Positions 15,441 through 24,201 of a stretch of DNA of 35,601 nucleotides are shown one piece after another. Source of the stretch: Georgenia satyanarayanai (GTDB lineage Bacteria; Actinomycetota; Actinomycetes; Actinomycetales; Actinomycetaceae); assembly GCF_900116375.1 (NCBI RefSeq), contig NZ_UETB01000022.1:1-35601 (forward strand), in the 5' to 3' direction. The notes below the pieces were generated by a model, which saw nothing but the letters and a program-made list of their open reading frames with translations, was not told where the DNA came from and made no database searches. Numbering within the stretch: position 1 is the stretch's first letter; each line of letters opens with the position of its first letter. A program made the translations under genes and the position numbers.

Positions 15441-15618
15441 CCATCCACGGGTGTGGACAACCCTGGGGACACATGGTGGATAGCGCTCGTCGGTCCGTGC
15501 ACAGGCGGTGGACAATCATGTGGATAACACCCGTGCAACTCTCCGGGACCCGCGGAATCCCGCGCATTCGCTCGTGCACACAGTGTGGAAGGAAATTGGT
15601 CGGCACATTGGTGGACAA
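15441..15618. promoter_or_regulatory. Cluster of DnaA-box-like sites
   Basis: Between dnaB and the MATE frame, two exact boxes occur: TGTGGACAA at 15452-15460 and TGTGGATAA at 15519-15527. Two differ at one base: GGTGGACAA at 15507-15515 and 15610-15618. Weaker copies are GGTGGATAG at 15475-15483 and TGTGGAAGG at 15584-15592, and an opposed partial box starts at 15441. All except the last point the same way. The last GGTGGACAA overlaps the probable MATE start codon. Possible roles are DnaA titration, DnaA control of dnaB or the MATE gene, or a helper replication element. Confidence 0.6.
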
Positions 15619-16957
15619 CCCGCGGCGCACTGGGGACAGTGGGCGATCCCTCGACCGCCAGATCCTCTCCCTGGCGGTCCCCGCCCTCGGGGCGCTCGTC
15701 GCCGAGCCCCTCTTCGTCCTCGTCGACTCCGTCATGGTCGGCCGCCTCGGCACCGCCGAGCTGGCCGGCCTGTCCCTGTCCTCCACCCTCCTCGTCTCCA
15801 CCGTCGGGCTCTTCGTCTTCCTCGCCTACGCGACCACCGCGGCCACCGCCCGGCGCATCGGCGCGGGGGACCGGGCGGGCGCCGTCGGTGCCGGCGTGGA
15901 CGGCATGTGGCTCGCCCTGGGCCTGGGCGTCGTCACGGCGGCGCTCCTCGGCGTCGGCGCACCGTGGGTCGTCAGCGCGCTCGGCGCCGGCGACACCGTG
16001 ACCCCGCACGCTGTCGCCTACCTGCGCTACTCGGCCGGCGGGCTGCCCGGCATGTTCGTCGTCCTCGCCGCGACCGGCACCCTTCGCGGCCTGCTCGACA
16101 CGCGCACCCCCCTCGTCGTCGCCACCGCCGGCGCCGCCGTCAACGTCGCCCTCAACGCCGTCCTCATCTACGGGCTCGACATGGGCGTGGCCGGCTCCGG
16201 TCTGGGCACCGCGATCACCCAGACGCTCATGGGACTCGTCCTCGCCGTCGTCGTCCTGCGCGGTGCCCGCGGCCTCTCGGTCTCCCTGCGCCCACGGCCG
16301 GGCGGGATCTGGGCCAGCGCGCGGGCCGGCACACCACTGCTCGTGCGCACCGTGAGCCTGCGGGTGGCCATCCTCCTCACGGTCGTCACCGCCACCGCCC
16401 TCGGGGCCGTCCCGCTCGCCGCCCACCAGGTCGTCAACTCGCTCTGGGGCTTGGCTGCCTTCGCCATGGACGCCCTGGCCATCGCCGCACAGGCGATGGT
16501 CGGGCAGGGGCTCGGCGCGGGGAACACCGCCCGGGTGCGAGCCGTGCTGCGCCGCACGCTGCAGTGGGGGGTGGGCGGGGGCGCCGTCATCGGCGTCGCC
16601 GTCGCCGCGGGCGGCTGGTGGATCACCACCCTCTTCACCACCGACCCGGAGGTGCGCAGCGCCGCCGCGGTGGCGCTCGTCGTCACCGGCCTCCTCATGC
16701 CGATGGCCGGGTGGGTGTTCGTGCTCGACGGTGTGCTCATCGGGGCGGGCGACGGCACCTTCCTCGCGTGGGCGGGAGTCGTCACCCTCGCCGTGTACGT
16801 CCCGCTGCTCGCGGCCGTGTGGGCCTGGGCGCCGCACGACGGCGTGGGGCTGGCCTGCCTGTGGGCGGCCTTCGCGGGTGGCTTCATGGCCGCCCGCGCG
16901 GTCACCACGGGGCTGCGGGCCCGCGGCGAGAGGTGGATGGTCCTCGGCGCAGCCTAG
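15611..16957 (+). CDS. MATE-family efflux transporter (448 aa; start uncertain)
   Basis: DinF/NorM-type multidrug and toxic-compound extrusion protein with about 12 membrane helices. The typical opening LDRQILSLAVPALGALVAEPLFVLVDSVMVGRLGTAELAGL is followed by a second, internally similar half (ARAGTPLLVRTVSLRVAILLTV...). It likely exports cationic compounds in exchange for H+ or Na+. The frame is open back to 15314, but upstream residues do not resemble the family. I place the start at GTG 15611; TTG at 15608 or 15596 after GGAAGGAAA is also possible. The gene is opposite in strand to its neighbours dnaB and rplI, a placement I recall from other Micrococcales. Its TAG stop lies inside a hairpin. 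Confidence 0.85.
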   Translation: MDNPRRTGDSGRSLDRQILSLAVPALGALVAEPLFVLVDSVMVGRLGTAELAGLSLSSTLLVSTVGLFVFLAYATTAATARRIGAGDRAGAVGAGVDGMWLALGLGVVTAALLGVGAPWVVSALGAGDTVTPHAVAYLRYSAGGLPGMFVVLAATGTLRGLLDTRTPLVVATAGAAVNVALNAVLIYGLDMGVAGSGLGTAITQTLMGLVLAVVVLRGARGLSVSLRPRPGGIWASARAGTPLLVRTVSLRVAILLTVVTATALGAVPLAAHQVVNSLWGLAAFAMDALAIAAQAMVGQGLGAGNTARVRAVLRRTLQWGVGGGAVIGVAVAAGGWWITTLFTTDPEVRSAAAVALVVTGLLMPMAGWVFVLDGVLIGAGDGTFLAWAGVVTLAVYVPLLAAVWAWAPHDGVGLACLWAAFAGGFMAARAVTTGLRARGERWMVLGAA

Positions 16958-16999
16958 GTGTGGCCTTGTGGTCCTCAGAGGGCGAGGACCCCACACCTA
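16955..16999. terminator. Hairpin overlapping the MATE stop codon
   Basis: The 9-bp arms 16955-16963 and 16991-16999 (TAGGTGTGG and complement) stack on a perfect 7-bp inner stem (16970-16976 with 16984-16990), with a six-base bulge on the left. The MATE stop TAG forms the base of the stem. It probably ends the MATE transcript. Confidence 0.65.
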
Positions 17000-17022
17000 A
17001 GCCCGGGAGCGCCGGGAAAGCG

Positions 17023-17062
17023 CGAGGCGCCGGTCGGTGGTCTCCCACCGGCCGGCGCCTCG
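17023..17062. terminator. Strong terminator hairpin for the rpsF-rplI operon
   Basis: An 18-bp stem with one G-T wobble (17023-17040 with 17045-17062) and a four-base loop sits just beyond the rplI stop on the minus strand. There is no T-tract, as is common in GC-rich actinobacteria. Together with the hairpin at 16955-16999 it insulates two convergent transcripts. Confidence 0.75.
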
Positions 17063-17082
17063 AGTGTCCTGCTACGGCCTGG

Positions 17083-17532
17083 TCAGGCCTCGACGACCTG
17101 GACCGTGAGGTTGGCCTGGACGTCGGCGTGCAGGCGGACCTGCACGCGGTGCTCGCCGAGCGACTTGATCGGGTTGGTGACCTCGATCTTGCGCTTGTCG
17201 ATCGACGGGCCGCCGGCGGCCTTGACCGCGTCGGCGATCTCGCCGGTGGTCACGGAGCCGAACAGGCGACCGCCGGAGCCGGCGCGCACGGCGACGACGA
17301 CCGGCTTGGACTGCAGCGAGTCGCGAGCCGCGCGGGCGTCCTCGACCGTGGAGATCTCGCGGGCCTTGCGGGCCTTGCGGATCTGGTCGATCTGCTTCTG
17401 CGCGCCCTTGGTCCAGGCGGTCGCCAGGCCACGGGGCACGAGGTAGTTGCGGGCGTAGCCGTCCTTGACCTCGACGACGTCGCCTGCCTCGCCGAGGCCG
17501 GAGACCTCGTGGGTGAGAATGAGCTTGGCCAT
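17083..17532 (-). CDS. rplI: Ribosomal protein bL9 (149 aa)
   Basis: The large-subunit protein begins [37 protein letters not shown], the conserved 23S-binding N-terminal domain. A long central helix (residues 42-75) and a C-terminal domain (about 80-149) follow. Length and layout are normal. It is last in the rpsF-ssb-rpsR-rplI row, 17 bases after rpsR, and is followed by a strong hairpin terminator. Confidence 0.97.
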   Translation of the reverse strand: MAKLILTHEVSGLGEAGDVVEVKDGYARNYLVPRGLATAWTKGAQKQIDQIRKARKAREISTVEDARAARDSLQSKPVVVAVRAGSGGRLFGSVTTGEIADAVKAAGGPSIDKRKIEVTNPIKSLGEHRVQVRLHADVQANLTVQVVEA

Positions 17533-17549
17533 TGTGTGTCTCCCTTAGG

Positions 17550-17789
17550 TCAGCGAGCGGAGCTCGCGTAGGGCAGCAGGGCCATCTCGCGGGCGTTCTT
17601 GACAGCCTTGGCGATGGCGCGCTGCTCCTGGACGGACACACCGGTCACCCGACGCGCACGGATCTTCCCGCGGTCGGAGATGAACTTGCGCAGCAGCGCG
17701 GTGTCCTTGTAGTCGATGCCCTCGACCTTGGCCGACTTCAGCGGGTTGGCCTTCTTCTTGCCGGGCTTGCGAAGTACGGGCTTCGCCAT
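17550..17789 (-). CDS. rpsR: Ribosomal protein bS18, cysteine-free form (79 aa)
   Basis: Small-subunit protein with the conserved core [26 protein letters not shown]...[15 protein letters not shown]. It binds S6 in the 30S platform. The N-terminal part is [20 protein letters not shown] with no cysteines, so the zinc-binding CxxC of the C+ form is absent; this is the zinc-independent version. It lies between ssb and rplI in the usual operon. Confidence 0.96.
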   Translation of the reverse strand: MAKPVLRKPGKKKANPLKSAKVEGIDYKDTALLRKFISDRGKIRARRVTGVSVQEQRAIAKAVKNAREMALLPYASSAR

Positions 17790-17841
17790 GATGTGCTCCT
17801 TGGGTTCTTCATGCGCAGCTCACGCCGCGCTGTACGTCTGA

Positions 17842-18402
17842 TCAGAAGGGGGGCTCGTCACCGAACGAGCTCGACCCACCCGTGGCCCACGGGTCGTCGG
17901 CCTGGCCGCCGGCCGGCTGGCCGAAGCCGCCGCCCTGCTGCTGGCCGCCGCCGAAGCCACCGCTCTGCTGGCCACCGAAACCGCCGCCGCCCTGCTGGCC
18001 GCCGCCGCCACCGCCGCCGAAACCGCCACCGCCACCGCGCTGCGTGCGCGTGACCTTTGCCGTGGCGTAGCGGAGGGACGGACCGACCTCGTCGACCTGC
18101 ATCTCGACGACGGTGCGCTTCTCGCCCTCACGGGTCTCGAAGGACCGCTGGACGAGGCGCCCCTGGACGACGACGCGGTTGCCCTTGGCGAGCGACTCGG
18201 CGACGTTCTCCGCCGCCTCCCGCCACACCGAGCAGCGCATGAACAGCGTCTCGCCGTCCTTCCACTCGTTGGACTGCCGGTCGAACGTCCGCGGCGTCGA
18301 GGCCACGGTGAAGCTCGCGACGGCTGCACCGGAGGGGGTGAAGCGCAGCTCGGGGTCGGCCGTGAGGTTGCCCACCACGGTGATGACGGTCTCGCCTGCC
18401 AT
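17842..18402 (-). CDS. ssb: Single-stranded DNA-binding protein (186 aa)
   Basis: The OB fold covers residues 1-115 ([22 protein letters not shown]...[18 protein letters not shown]). A long Gly/Gln-rich disordered linker (about 122-170) and the acidic tip FGDEPPF, which recruits partner proteins, follow. SSB protects single strands in replication, recombination and repair. The linker is coded by repeated GGC/GGN triplets, so the DNA there looks repetitive. Its place between rpsF and rpsR is the standard actinobacterial order. Confidence 0.97.
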   Translation of the reverse strand: MAGETVITVVGNLTADPELRFTPSGAAVASFTVASTPRTFDRQSNEWKDGETLFMRCSVWREAAENVAESLAKGNRVVVQGRLVQRSFETREGEKRTVVEMQVDEVGPSLRYATAKVTRTQRGGGGGFGGGGGGGQQGGGGFGGQQSGGFGGGQQQGGGFGQPAGGQADDPWATGGSSSFGDEPPF

Positions 18403-18440
18403 GTCGGTCTCCTCTGGGGGTCAGGTGGGGGTCGGGAGGC

Positions 18441-18731
18441 TCAGTGAGCGTCCGGGCGGATGAGCTTGGTGCGCAGGATGGACTCGTTGAGCCCGAGCTG
18501 GCGGTCGAGCTCCTGGGCGAGCTCCGGCGTCGTCGTCATGTCGACGACGGCGTAGATGCCCTCGGAACGCTTGTTGATCTCGTAGGCAAGACGACGCTTA
18601 CCCCAGATGTCGACCTTGTCGACCTGGCCCCCACCGGTCGTGATGACCGAGAGCAGCTTGTCGAGCGACGGGGCGACGGTGCGCTCGTCGACCTCCGGGT
18701 CGAGGATGATCATCAGTTCGTACTGGCGCAT
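18441..18731 (-). CDS. rpsF: Ribosomal protein bS6 (96 aa)
   Basis: It begins [18 protein letters not shown], the standard bS6 start, and ends with the RNA-binding strand [12 protein letters not shown]; 96 aa is typical. I use ATG 18731 (AGGAGG eleven bases before it) rather than the in-frame GTG at 18743, which overlaps that ribosome binding site. It is first in the rpsF-ssb-rpsR-rplI operon, with a leader that carries a stem-loop with a CCG loop. Confidence 0.95.
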   Translation of the reverse strand: MRQYELMIILDPEVDERTVAPSLDKLLSVITTGGGQVDKVDIWGKRRLAYEINKRSEGIYAVVDMTTTPELAQELDRQLGLNESILRTKLIRPDAH

Positions 18732-18760
18732 GCTTATACCCACCTCCTCTGGACTTGGCG

Positions 18761-18779
18761 GTCACGGACGGTCCGTGAC
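18761..18779 (-). promoter_or_regulatory. Stem-loop with CCG apex in the rpsF leader
   Basis: In the transcript orientation, GTCACGGA and TCCGTGAC form a perfect 8-bp stem closed by the three bases CCG. It lies 30 bases before the rpsF start. The S6-S18 complex is known in several bacteria to bind a leader motif with a conserved CCG, so this is a candidate autoregulatory site; the rest of that motif is not confirmed here. Confidence 0.45.
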
Positions 18780-18846
18780 AGGAGGGTGATGCGTGTCGCG
18801 GCCGCGGACGGGTACGCAGGTGCGCACCGGCCACGGCCAACGCACC

Positions 18847-18852
18847 ACTCTA
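18847..18852 (-). promoter_or_regulatory. -10 box for the rpsF operon (TAGAGT)
   Basis: TAGAGT on the minus strand would start transcription near 18840, leaving a leader of about 110 bases before rpsF. No clear -35 is present. Confidence 0.4.
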
Positions 18853-18913
18853 GCGCACCACGACGTGTCCCCGGAGCGTCATCCACATCACGTCGGGGGC
18901 CACAATGGCGCCC

Positions 18914-19945
18914 ATGACCACGCGCGGCTTCACCTCCGACAACGCCTCCGGCGCCCACCCCGCCGTCCTCGCGGCCCTCGCCGCGGCCGCCGAGGGCCAC
19001 GCGCCCTCCTACGGCGCCGACGCCGTCACCGCGGCGCTCGACTCCCGTGCGCGCGAGGTCTTCGGCCCCGACGCGGCGATCATGCCGGTCTTCAACGGGA
19101 CGGGCGCCAACGTCGTCGCGCTCGGGGCGCTGCTGCAGAAGTGGGACGCCGTCCTCACCTCGGAGCACGCCCACGTGGCCACGGACGAGTCGACCGCTCC
19201 CCAGCTCGTCGCCGGCGCAGCCGTGCGCACCCTGCCGGCCGCGTCCGGGAAGGTCGGCGTCGCGGACGTCGCCGCCGTGCTCGCCGCCGACGACGGCAGC
19301 GTCCACCACGCCCGCCCCGCCGCGCTGTCCCTCACCCAGAGCACCGAGCTCGGCACGGTGTACCGCCCGGAGGAGCTGAGCGCCCTCGTCGCGGCGGCGC
19401 ACGGCCACGGCGCCTCCGTCCACGTCGACGGCGCCCGGCTGGCCAACGCCGCCGCGCGGCTCGGCGCCTCGCTCGCCGCGCTCACCACGGCGCAGGGTGT
19501 GGACGTGCTCTCCTTCGGCGCGACGAAGAACGGGGCGCTGTTCGGGGACGCGATCGTCGTCCTGGACCCGGCACTGGTGGAGCCGGTGGCGCGGCTGCGC
19601 AAGGCCTCCACCCAGCTCGCCTCGAAGATGCGCTTCGTCTCGGCGCAGCTCCTCGCCCTGCTCACCGACGACCTGTGGCGCACCACCGCCCGGCACGCCA
19701 ACGACGCTGCCGACCACCTCGCCGCGCTGCTCCGCTCCGAGCTCGGCATCGAGCCGGTGCACCCGGTGGAGGCCAACGCCGTCTTCCTGCCGGTGCCCCC
19801 GGCCGCGGTCGGGACGATCACGGCGCAGCTGCCGGTCCTCGCGTGGGACCGGCCGGCGGGCGTGCTGCGGGCGGTGTGCTCCTTCGACACGACGGAGGAG
19901 GACGTCCGGGCGCTCGTCGGCGGCCTCGCCCGCATCCTCGGGTGA
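18914..19945 (+). CDS. Low-specificity L-threonine aldolase-like PLP enzyme (343 aa)
   Basis: Fold-type I PLP enzyme of the beta-eliminating lyase group. It starts TTRGFTSDNASGAHPAVLAAL; Asp172 in HVDGARLANAA would hold the pyridine nitrogen and Lys205 in SFGATKNGA would form the Schiff base. Threonine aldolases cleave L-threonine or allo-threonine to glycine and acetaldehyde. The ATG at 18914 starts at the family position, seven bases after CACAAT; an ATG three codons earlier overlaps that box. It is divergent from rpsF and convergent with the PBP gene, with a hairpin after the stop. Confidence 0.87.
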   Translation: MTTRGFTSDNASGAHPAVLAALAAAAEGHAPSYGADAVTAALDSRAREVFGPDAAIMPVFNGTGANVVALGALLQKWDAVLTSEHAHVATDESTAPQLVAGAAVRTLPAASGKVGVADVAAVLAADDGSVHHARPAALSLTQSTELGTVYRPEELSALVAAAHGHGASVHVDGARLANAAARLGASLAALTTAQGVDVLSFGATKNGALFGDAIVVLDPALVEPVARLRKASTQLASKMRFVSAQLLALLTDDLWRTTARHANDAADHLAALLRSELGIEPVHPVEANAVFLPVPPAAVGTITAQLPVLAWDRPAGVLRAVCSFDTTEEDVRALVGGLARILG

Positions 19946-19965
19946 CGCCCCCGCGCCCAGGGACG

Positions 19966-20001
19966 ACGAGAGCGCAGCTCCGGCAGGGGCTGCGCTCTCG
20001 T
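19966..20001. terminator. Bidirectional terminator-like hairpin
   Basis: Perfect 13-bp arms (19966-19978 and 19989-20001, ACGAGAGCGCAGC and complement) with a ten-base loop lie between the convergent stops of the aldolase gene and the PBP gene. Confidence 0.75.
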
Positions 20002-20019
20002 GCTGGGTGAGGGGGCCCC

Positions 20020-22257
20020 TCAGCCGCGCGGGGGGCGTTGACCGTCCTGGCCGCCCGGGCGGCCGGGCGGCGCGTCCTCGTCGCCGTCCTCGGGTGGCCG
20101 GCTCGGGCTGGGCGAGGGGGTCGGTGAGGGCTCCTCGGTGGTCGGCTCCGGCTCCGGCTCGGGCTCCTCGGTCGTCGGCTCCGGCTCCGGCTCCGGCTCC
20201 TCCGTGGTGGGCTCCTCCGTCGGCTCCTCCGTCGTCGGCTCCTCGGTCGGCTCCTCGGTCTCGGGCTCCGGCTCCGGCTCGGGGGCGGGCGGCGGCGGCA
20301 CGTAGGTCGGCTCCGGCGGGGCCGGGCGCTCGGGGAACTCCTCGACGGGCTCGTCCTCGAGGACCGTGGACATGAAGTCACGCCACATCGTCGTCGGGTA
20401 GGTCGAGCCGGTGATCGACGCGTACTCCCCGAAGGGCGTGAGCGACTCCTCGGTCCCGTCCTCGCCCACCTGGTACATCGCCACGACGGTGGCCAGCTGC
20501 GGCACGTACCCGGCGAACCACGCCGAGCGGCCCTCGTTCGAGGTGCCGGTCTTGCCGGCGGCCGGCCTCCCCAGGTCGCTGGCGCGCACGCCGGTGCCCT
20601 CGTCGACCACCGAGGTCATCGCGTAGGTCGCCTCCGCCATGACGTCCGGCTCGAAGACCTCGGTGCCGTTGGAGGTGCCCGCGTAGATGACGTTGCCGTC
20701 CGCGTCGGTCACCTCGGAGACGATGTACGGGTTGTGGCGCACGCCCTGGGCGGCGAAGGTCGCGTAGGCGCGGGCGACGTCGATCGGGTGCGGGGACGCC
20801 GGGCCGAGGACGTTGGACGGGACGGCCTCGAGGCCGGCGGTGTCCTCCGGCAGACCCGCAGCGACGGCGGCCTCCACCGAGCGCTCCGGCCCGATCTCCA
20901 TGTTGAGCTGTGCGTAGGTCGTGTTGACCGACTGCTCGGTCGCCTCGACGAGGTCGATGTACCCCCGGTTGACGTCGTCGTAGTTGTTGACCGGGTTCTC
21001 GAAGCCCTCGATCTCCATCGGCGTGTAGCTCGGGTAGGTCTGGCTCAGCGGGATGCCGTCCTCGAGGGCGGCGACGAGCGTGAAGGGCTTGAAGGTCGAG
21101 CCCGCCTGGGCCACGTCCTGGGTGGCGGCGTTGCGCGACTGCGAGACGAAGTCCGGCCCGCCGTAGAGGGCGACGATCTCACCGGACGAGGGGTCGATCG
21201 ACACGAGCGCCACCCGGTTGTCCTCCGGGCGGTCCTCCGGCAGCGCGTCCACGACCTCGACCGCCGCCGCCTGGGCCTCCGGGTCGATCGTCGTCGTCAC
21301 CCGCAGGCCGAGGGTGTCGATCTCCTCGTCCGTCAGCCCTGCCTTGCTGACCAGCTCGCGGCGCGTCATGTCGAGGAGGTAGCCGTCGGGGCCGGCGTAG
21401 GTGTCGGAGCGGACGTGCTCGACCGTCTCGGGGAAGGTCTGCTCGTCGGCCTCCTCCTGGGTGATCCACCCGTCACGGACCATGAACTCCAGGGTGCGCG
21501 CCCACCGCTCCTCGGCGCGCTGCGGGTCGATGGCCGGGTCCCACGCGCTCGGCGCGGGGATGACCCCCGCGAGCAACGCGGACTCGGAGAGGGTGAGCTC
21601 GGCCGCGGGCTTGTCGAAGTAGGCCTGCGCGGCGGTCTCGATGCCGTAGGCGTTGCGCCCGAAGTAGATGGTGTTGAGGTAGTCGCCGAGGATCTCGTCC
21701 TTGGACAGCTCCCGGTCGATCTTGAGCGCGAGGATCGCCTCACGGAACTTGCCGACGTAGCTCGTCGTCGTGCCGATGTAGTAGCGCTCGACGTACTGCT
21801 GGGTCAGCGTGGACCCGCCCTGGGTGGGGTTGCCGCGCAGGTTGTTCACCAGGGCGCGGCCGATGGCGATCGGGTCGATGCCGACGTTCTCGTAGAAGCG
21901 GCGGTCCTCGGAGGCGACGACGGCGTTGCCCACGTGCGCGGGCAGCGTGCTCGGGTCGATGATCTCGCGGTTGAACTCCGCGAAGCTGCCCATCTCCGTC
22001 TCGCCGTCGGCGAAGTAGACGTGCGTGCCCTGGGCCTGGGAGAAGTCACCCGGCTCGGGGATCTCGGTCGTGACGTACGCGGCGGCGAAGACGCCGACGA
22101 CGACGGCGATCCCCGTGACCGCAGCGCCCAGCACCACCCGCCAGCTGGGCAACCAGCGCCGGATCGGCCCCTTGCCCGAACGTGGGTAGTCGAAGCGCCG
22201 CTTGCGGCCCTTCGTCGTGGCGCTGCTCCGGCGTCCCGGCTCCTTTGTGGCCGCCAC
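20020..22257 (-). CDS. Class A penicillin-binding protein (bifunctional transglycosylase/transpeptidase, 745 aa)
   Basis: Peptidoglycan synthase anchored by one N-terminal helix (about 41-61) after a basic cytoplasmic segment. The GT51 domain has Glu117 in SEDRRFYENVGID and GGSTLTQQ at 147-154. The transpeptidase domain has Ser387 in GSTFK, SVN at 443-445 and KTGTS at 569-573, all intact. The C-terminal 105 residues are low-complexity repeats of Pro, Glu and Thr, probably a wall-spanning or disordered tail. GTG 22257 follows GAGGAGGAG. The gene corresponds in position to mycobacterial ponA1 near the rpsF operon. The repetitive tail DNA may vary in length between strains. Confidence 0.94.
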   Translation of the reverse strand: MAATKEPGRRSSATTKGRKRRFDYPRSGKGPIRRWLPSWRVVLGAAVTGIAVVVGVFAAAYVTTEIPEPGDFSQAQGTHVYFADGETEMGSFAEFNREIIDPSTLPAHVGNAVVASEDRRFYENVGIDPIAIGRALVNNLRGNPTQGGSTLTQQYVERYYIGTTTSYVGKFREAILALKIDRELSKDEILGDYLNTIYFGRNAYGIETAAQAYFDKPAAELTLSESALLAGVIPAPSAWDPAIDPQRAEERWARTLEFMVRDGWITQEEADEQTFPETVEHVRSDTYAGPDGYLLDMTRRELVSKAGLTDEEIDTLGLRVTTTIDPEAQAAAVEVVDALPEDRPEDNRVALVSIDPSSGEIVALYGGPDFVSQSRNAATQDVAQAGSTFKPFTLVAALEDGIPLSQTYPSYTPMEIEGFENPVNNYDDVNRGYIDLVEATEQSVNTTYAQLNMEIGPERSVEAAVAAGLPEDTAGLEAVPSNVLGPASPHPIDVARAYATFAAQGVRHNPYIVSEVTDADGNVIYAGTSNGTEVFEPDVMAEATYAMTSVVDEGTGVRASDLGRPAAGKTGTSNEGRSAWFAGYVPQLATVVAMYQVGEDGTEESLTPFGEYASITGSTYPTTMWRDFMSTVLEDEPVEEFPERPAPPEPTYVPPPPAPEPEPEPETEEPTEEPTTEEPTEEPTTEEPEPEPEPTTEEPEPEPEPTTEEPSPTPSPSPSRPPEDGDEDAPPGRPGGQDGQRPPRG

Positions 22258-22415
22258 GCGTCTCCTCCTCGGCTGCGGTGTGCGGACAGGGCTGCCCGAC
22301 GACCCCCAAGTATGCGGTACCGACCCTGCCTCACCCTGGGAGCGGGCGCCCGTCGGGGGCAGCCTTCACACGATCCACCCAGACCCTTCGCGAGCCTCGG
22401 CGCGCCCCGGACGCG

Positions 22416-22452
22416 ACGAGGACGCACCTCCCGTCGGGGGGTGCGTCCTCGT
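22416..22452 (-). terminator. Hairpin terminator after ino1
   Basis: Perfect 13-bp arms (22416-22428 and 22440-22452, ACGAGGACGCACC and complement) with an 11-base loop start 11 bases beyond the ino1 stop on the minus strand. It separates ino1 from the PBP gene. Confidence 0.7.
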
Positions 22453-22463
22453 TCGGGGGCGGG

Positions 22464-23543
22464 TCAGCGCTCGACGTCGCCCGCGATGAAGGCCTCGACG
22501 GCGGCGCGTGCGGCGTCGTCGTTGCGCTGCTCGGGCGGGGACTTCATGAAGTAGCTCGAGGCGGACAGGAGCGGGCCGCCGATGCCGCGGTCCAGGGCGA
22601 TCTTCGCGGCGCGGATCGCGTCGATGATGATGCCCGCGGAGTTCGGCGAGTCCCACACCTCGAGCTTGTACTCGAGGTTGAGCGGCACCTCGCCGAAGGC
22701 CTTGCCCTCCAGGCGCACGTAGGCCCACTTGCGGTCGTCGAGCCACTGGACGTAGTCACTGGGGCCGATGTGGACGTTGCGGGCGCTCAGCTCGCCGGTC
22801 ATGTTCGAGGTGACGGCCTGCGTCTTGGAGATCTTCTTCGACTCGAGGCGGTCACGCTCGAGCATGTTCTTGAAGTCCATGTTGCCGCCGACGTTGAGCT
22901 GGTAGGTGCGCTCCAGGCGCACGCCACGGTCCTCGAAGAGCTTGGCGAGCACACGGTGGGTGATGGTGGCGCCCACCTGGGACTTGATGTCGTCACCGAC
23001 GATCGGCACGCCGGCGGCGGTGAACTTGTCGGCCCACTCCTTGGTCCCGGCGATGAAGACGGGCAGGGCGTTGACGAAGGCGACGCCGGCGTCGATGGCG
23101 CACTGGGCGTAGAAGCGGGCGGCCTCCTCCGAGCCCACCGGCAGGTAGCAGACGAGGACGTCCGCCTGGGCGTCCTTGAGTGCGGCGACGACGTCGACCG
23201 GCTCCGCGTCGGACTCGTCGACCATCTCCTGGTAGTACTTGCCCAGGCCGTCCAGGGTGTGGCCGCGCTGGACGGTGACCCCGGTGGCCGGGACCTCGCA
23301 CAGCTTGATGGTGTTGTTCTCGCTCGCGTGGATCGCCTCGGCGAGGTCGAGGCCGACCTTCTTCGCGTCGACGTCGAAGGCGGCGACGAACTCGACGTCG
23401 CGCACGTGGTAGTCCCCGAAGGTCACGTGCATGAGGCCGGGGACGGTGGTCCCCGGGTCGGCGTCGGCGTAGAAACGCACCCCCTGGACCAGGGAGGACG
23501 CACAGTTGCCGACGCCCACGATGGCGACGCGGATGGAACTCAT
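22464..23543 (-). CDS. ino1: Inositol-3-phosphate synthase (359 aa)
   Basis: Makes 1L-myo-inositol 3-phosphate from glucose 6-phosphate with NAD+, the entry to phosphatidylinositol and mycothiol in actinobacteria. The N-terminal Rossmann part is [16 protein letters not shown]; the catalytic region has [35 protein letters not shown] and [17 protein letters not shown], all typical of the short actinobacterial Ino1. ATG 23543 has AAGGAG five to six bases before it and overlaps the PadR stop as ATGA, so the two genes are coupled. The PadR-ino1 pairing is conserved in actinobacteria (Rv0047c-Rv0046c in M. tuberculosis). A much longer open frame running to 25571 is a coding-bias artefact. Confidence 0.95.
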   Translation of the reverse strand: MSSIRVAIVGVGNCASSLVQGVRFYADADPGTTVPGLMHVTFGDYHVRDVEFVAAFDVDAKKVGLDLAEAIHASENNTIKLCEVPATGVTVQRGHTLDGLGKYYQEMVDESDAEPVDVVAALKDAQADVLVCYLPVGSEEAARFYAQCAIDAGVAFVNALPVFIAGTKEWADKFTAAGVPIVGDDIKSQVGATITHRVLAKLFEDRGVRLERTYQLNVGGNMDFKNMLERDRLESKKISKTQAVTSNMTGELSARNVHIGPSDYVQWLDDRKWAYVRLEGKAFGEVPLNLEYKLEVWDSPNSAGIIIDAIRAAKIALDRGIGGPLLSASSYFMKSPPEQRNDDAARAAVEAFIAGDVER

Positions 23544-24166
23544 TCTTGCTCCTTGTGGGTGGTGGGAGGTGCGGGCGGGTGGCCCGCGGGTCCGGGTGTT
23601 CGCATGTCGAGGGCACCGGGGGTGCCCCGCTCGGTGTCGATGAGGTTCTCCAGCCACTCGACCTCGCGCTCGACCTGCTCCAGGCCGTGCCGGGCGAGCT
23701 CGGCGGTGTAGGCGTCCATCCGCTCGCGGGTGCGCTGGCTCGACTCGCGCAGGAGGGACAGCCGCTCGACCATCCGCGCGTGCCGGCCCTCGAGGATCCG
23801 CAGGCGGGTGCGCGCGTCGGTGGTGGCGAAGAGGGTGAAGCGGACGTCGAAGGCCTCGTCCTCCCACGCGGCGGGGTCCGCCGTCGCGAGGGTCGCGGCC
23901 AGCCGCTCCCTGCCGGCGTCGGTGAGCTCGTAGACGATGCGCCCGCGACGCCCGGCCAGCGGGTGCGGCAGGGAGCCGGTGGGCGCCTCGGCGATGAGAC
24001 CGGTCTCGGTGAGCCGGCGCAGCGCGGGGTAGAGCGAGCCGTAGGACAGCGTGCGGAAGGCGCCGAGCTGCGCGCCCAGCTGCCGGCGCAGCTCGTAGCC
24101 GTGCATGGGTGAGGTGCCCAGCTGGCCGAGGATGGCCAGCTCGAGAACCTCCGCACGGGTGCTCAT
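23540..24166 (-). CDS. PadR-family transcriptional regulator (208 aa)
   Basis: The N-terminal winged helix is [25 protein letters not shown] then [21 protein letters not shown] and [20 protein letters not shown] (residues 6-90). The C-terminal alpha-helical dimerisation part ends in a proline-rich tail. It is translated just before ino1 with a 4-base overlap, so it probably controls ino1 and itself; divergent MFS control is also possible. A palindrome at 24202-24214 lies in its upstream region. ATG 24166 follows AGGAG by 11 bases. Confidence 0.9.
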   Translation of the reverse strand: MSTRAEVLELAILGQLGTSPMHGYELRRQLGAQLGAFRTLSYGSLYPALRRLTETGLIAEAPTGSLPHPLAGRRGRIVYELTDAGRERLAATLATADPAAWEDEAFDVRFTLFATTDARTRLRILEGRHARMVERLSLLRESSQRTRERMDAYTAELARHGLEQVEREVEWLENLIDTERGTPGALDMRTPGPAGHPPAPPTTHKEQE

Positions 24167-24201
24167 GCGCGCTCGTCTCCTCTCGACCGGTCGCGGCGAT
24201 G

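Noticed and set aside
15314-15610. A longer MATE protein starting near 15314
   Set aside because: The extra 99 residues are basic and without family similarity, and the DNA is occupied by DnaA-box-like sites and the dnaB upstream region.
15441-15618. The chromosomal oriC itself
   Set aside because: dnaA and dnaN are absent, no AT-rich unwinding stretch is seen, and in actinobacteria oriC lies beside dnaA. The cluster is kept as a separate regulatory candidate.
17900-18050. Repeated CCGCC triplets as an independent repeat element
   Set aside because: They code for the Gly-rich linker of SSB.
20095-20290. CRISPR-like or satellite repeats
   Set aside because: The repeated GGCTCCTCGG-type units code for the Glu/Pro/Thr tail of the penicillin-binding protein in frame.
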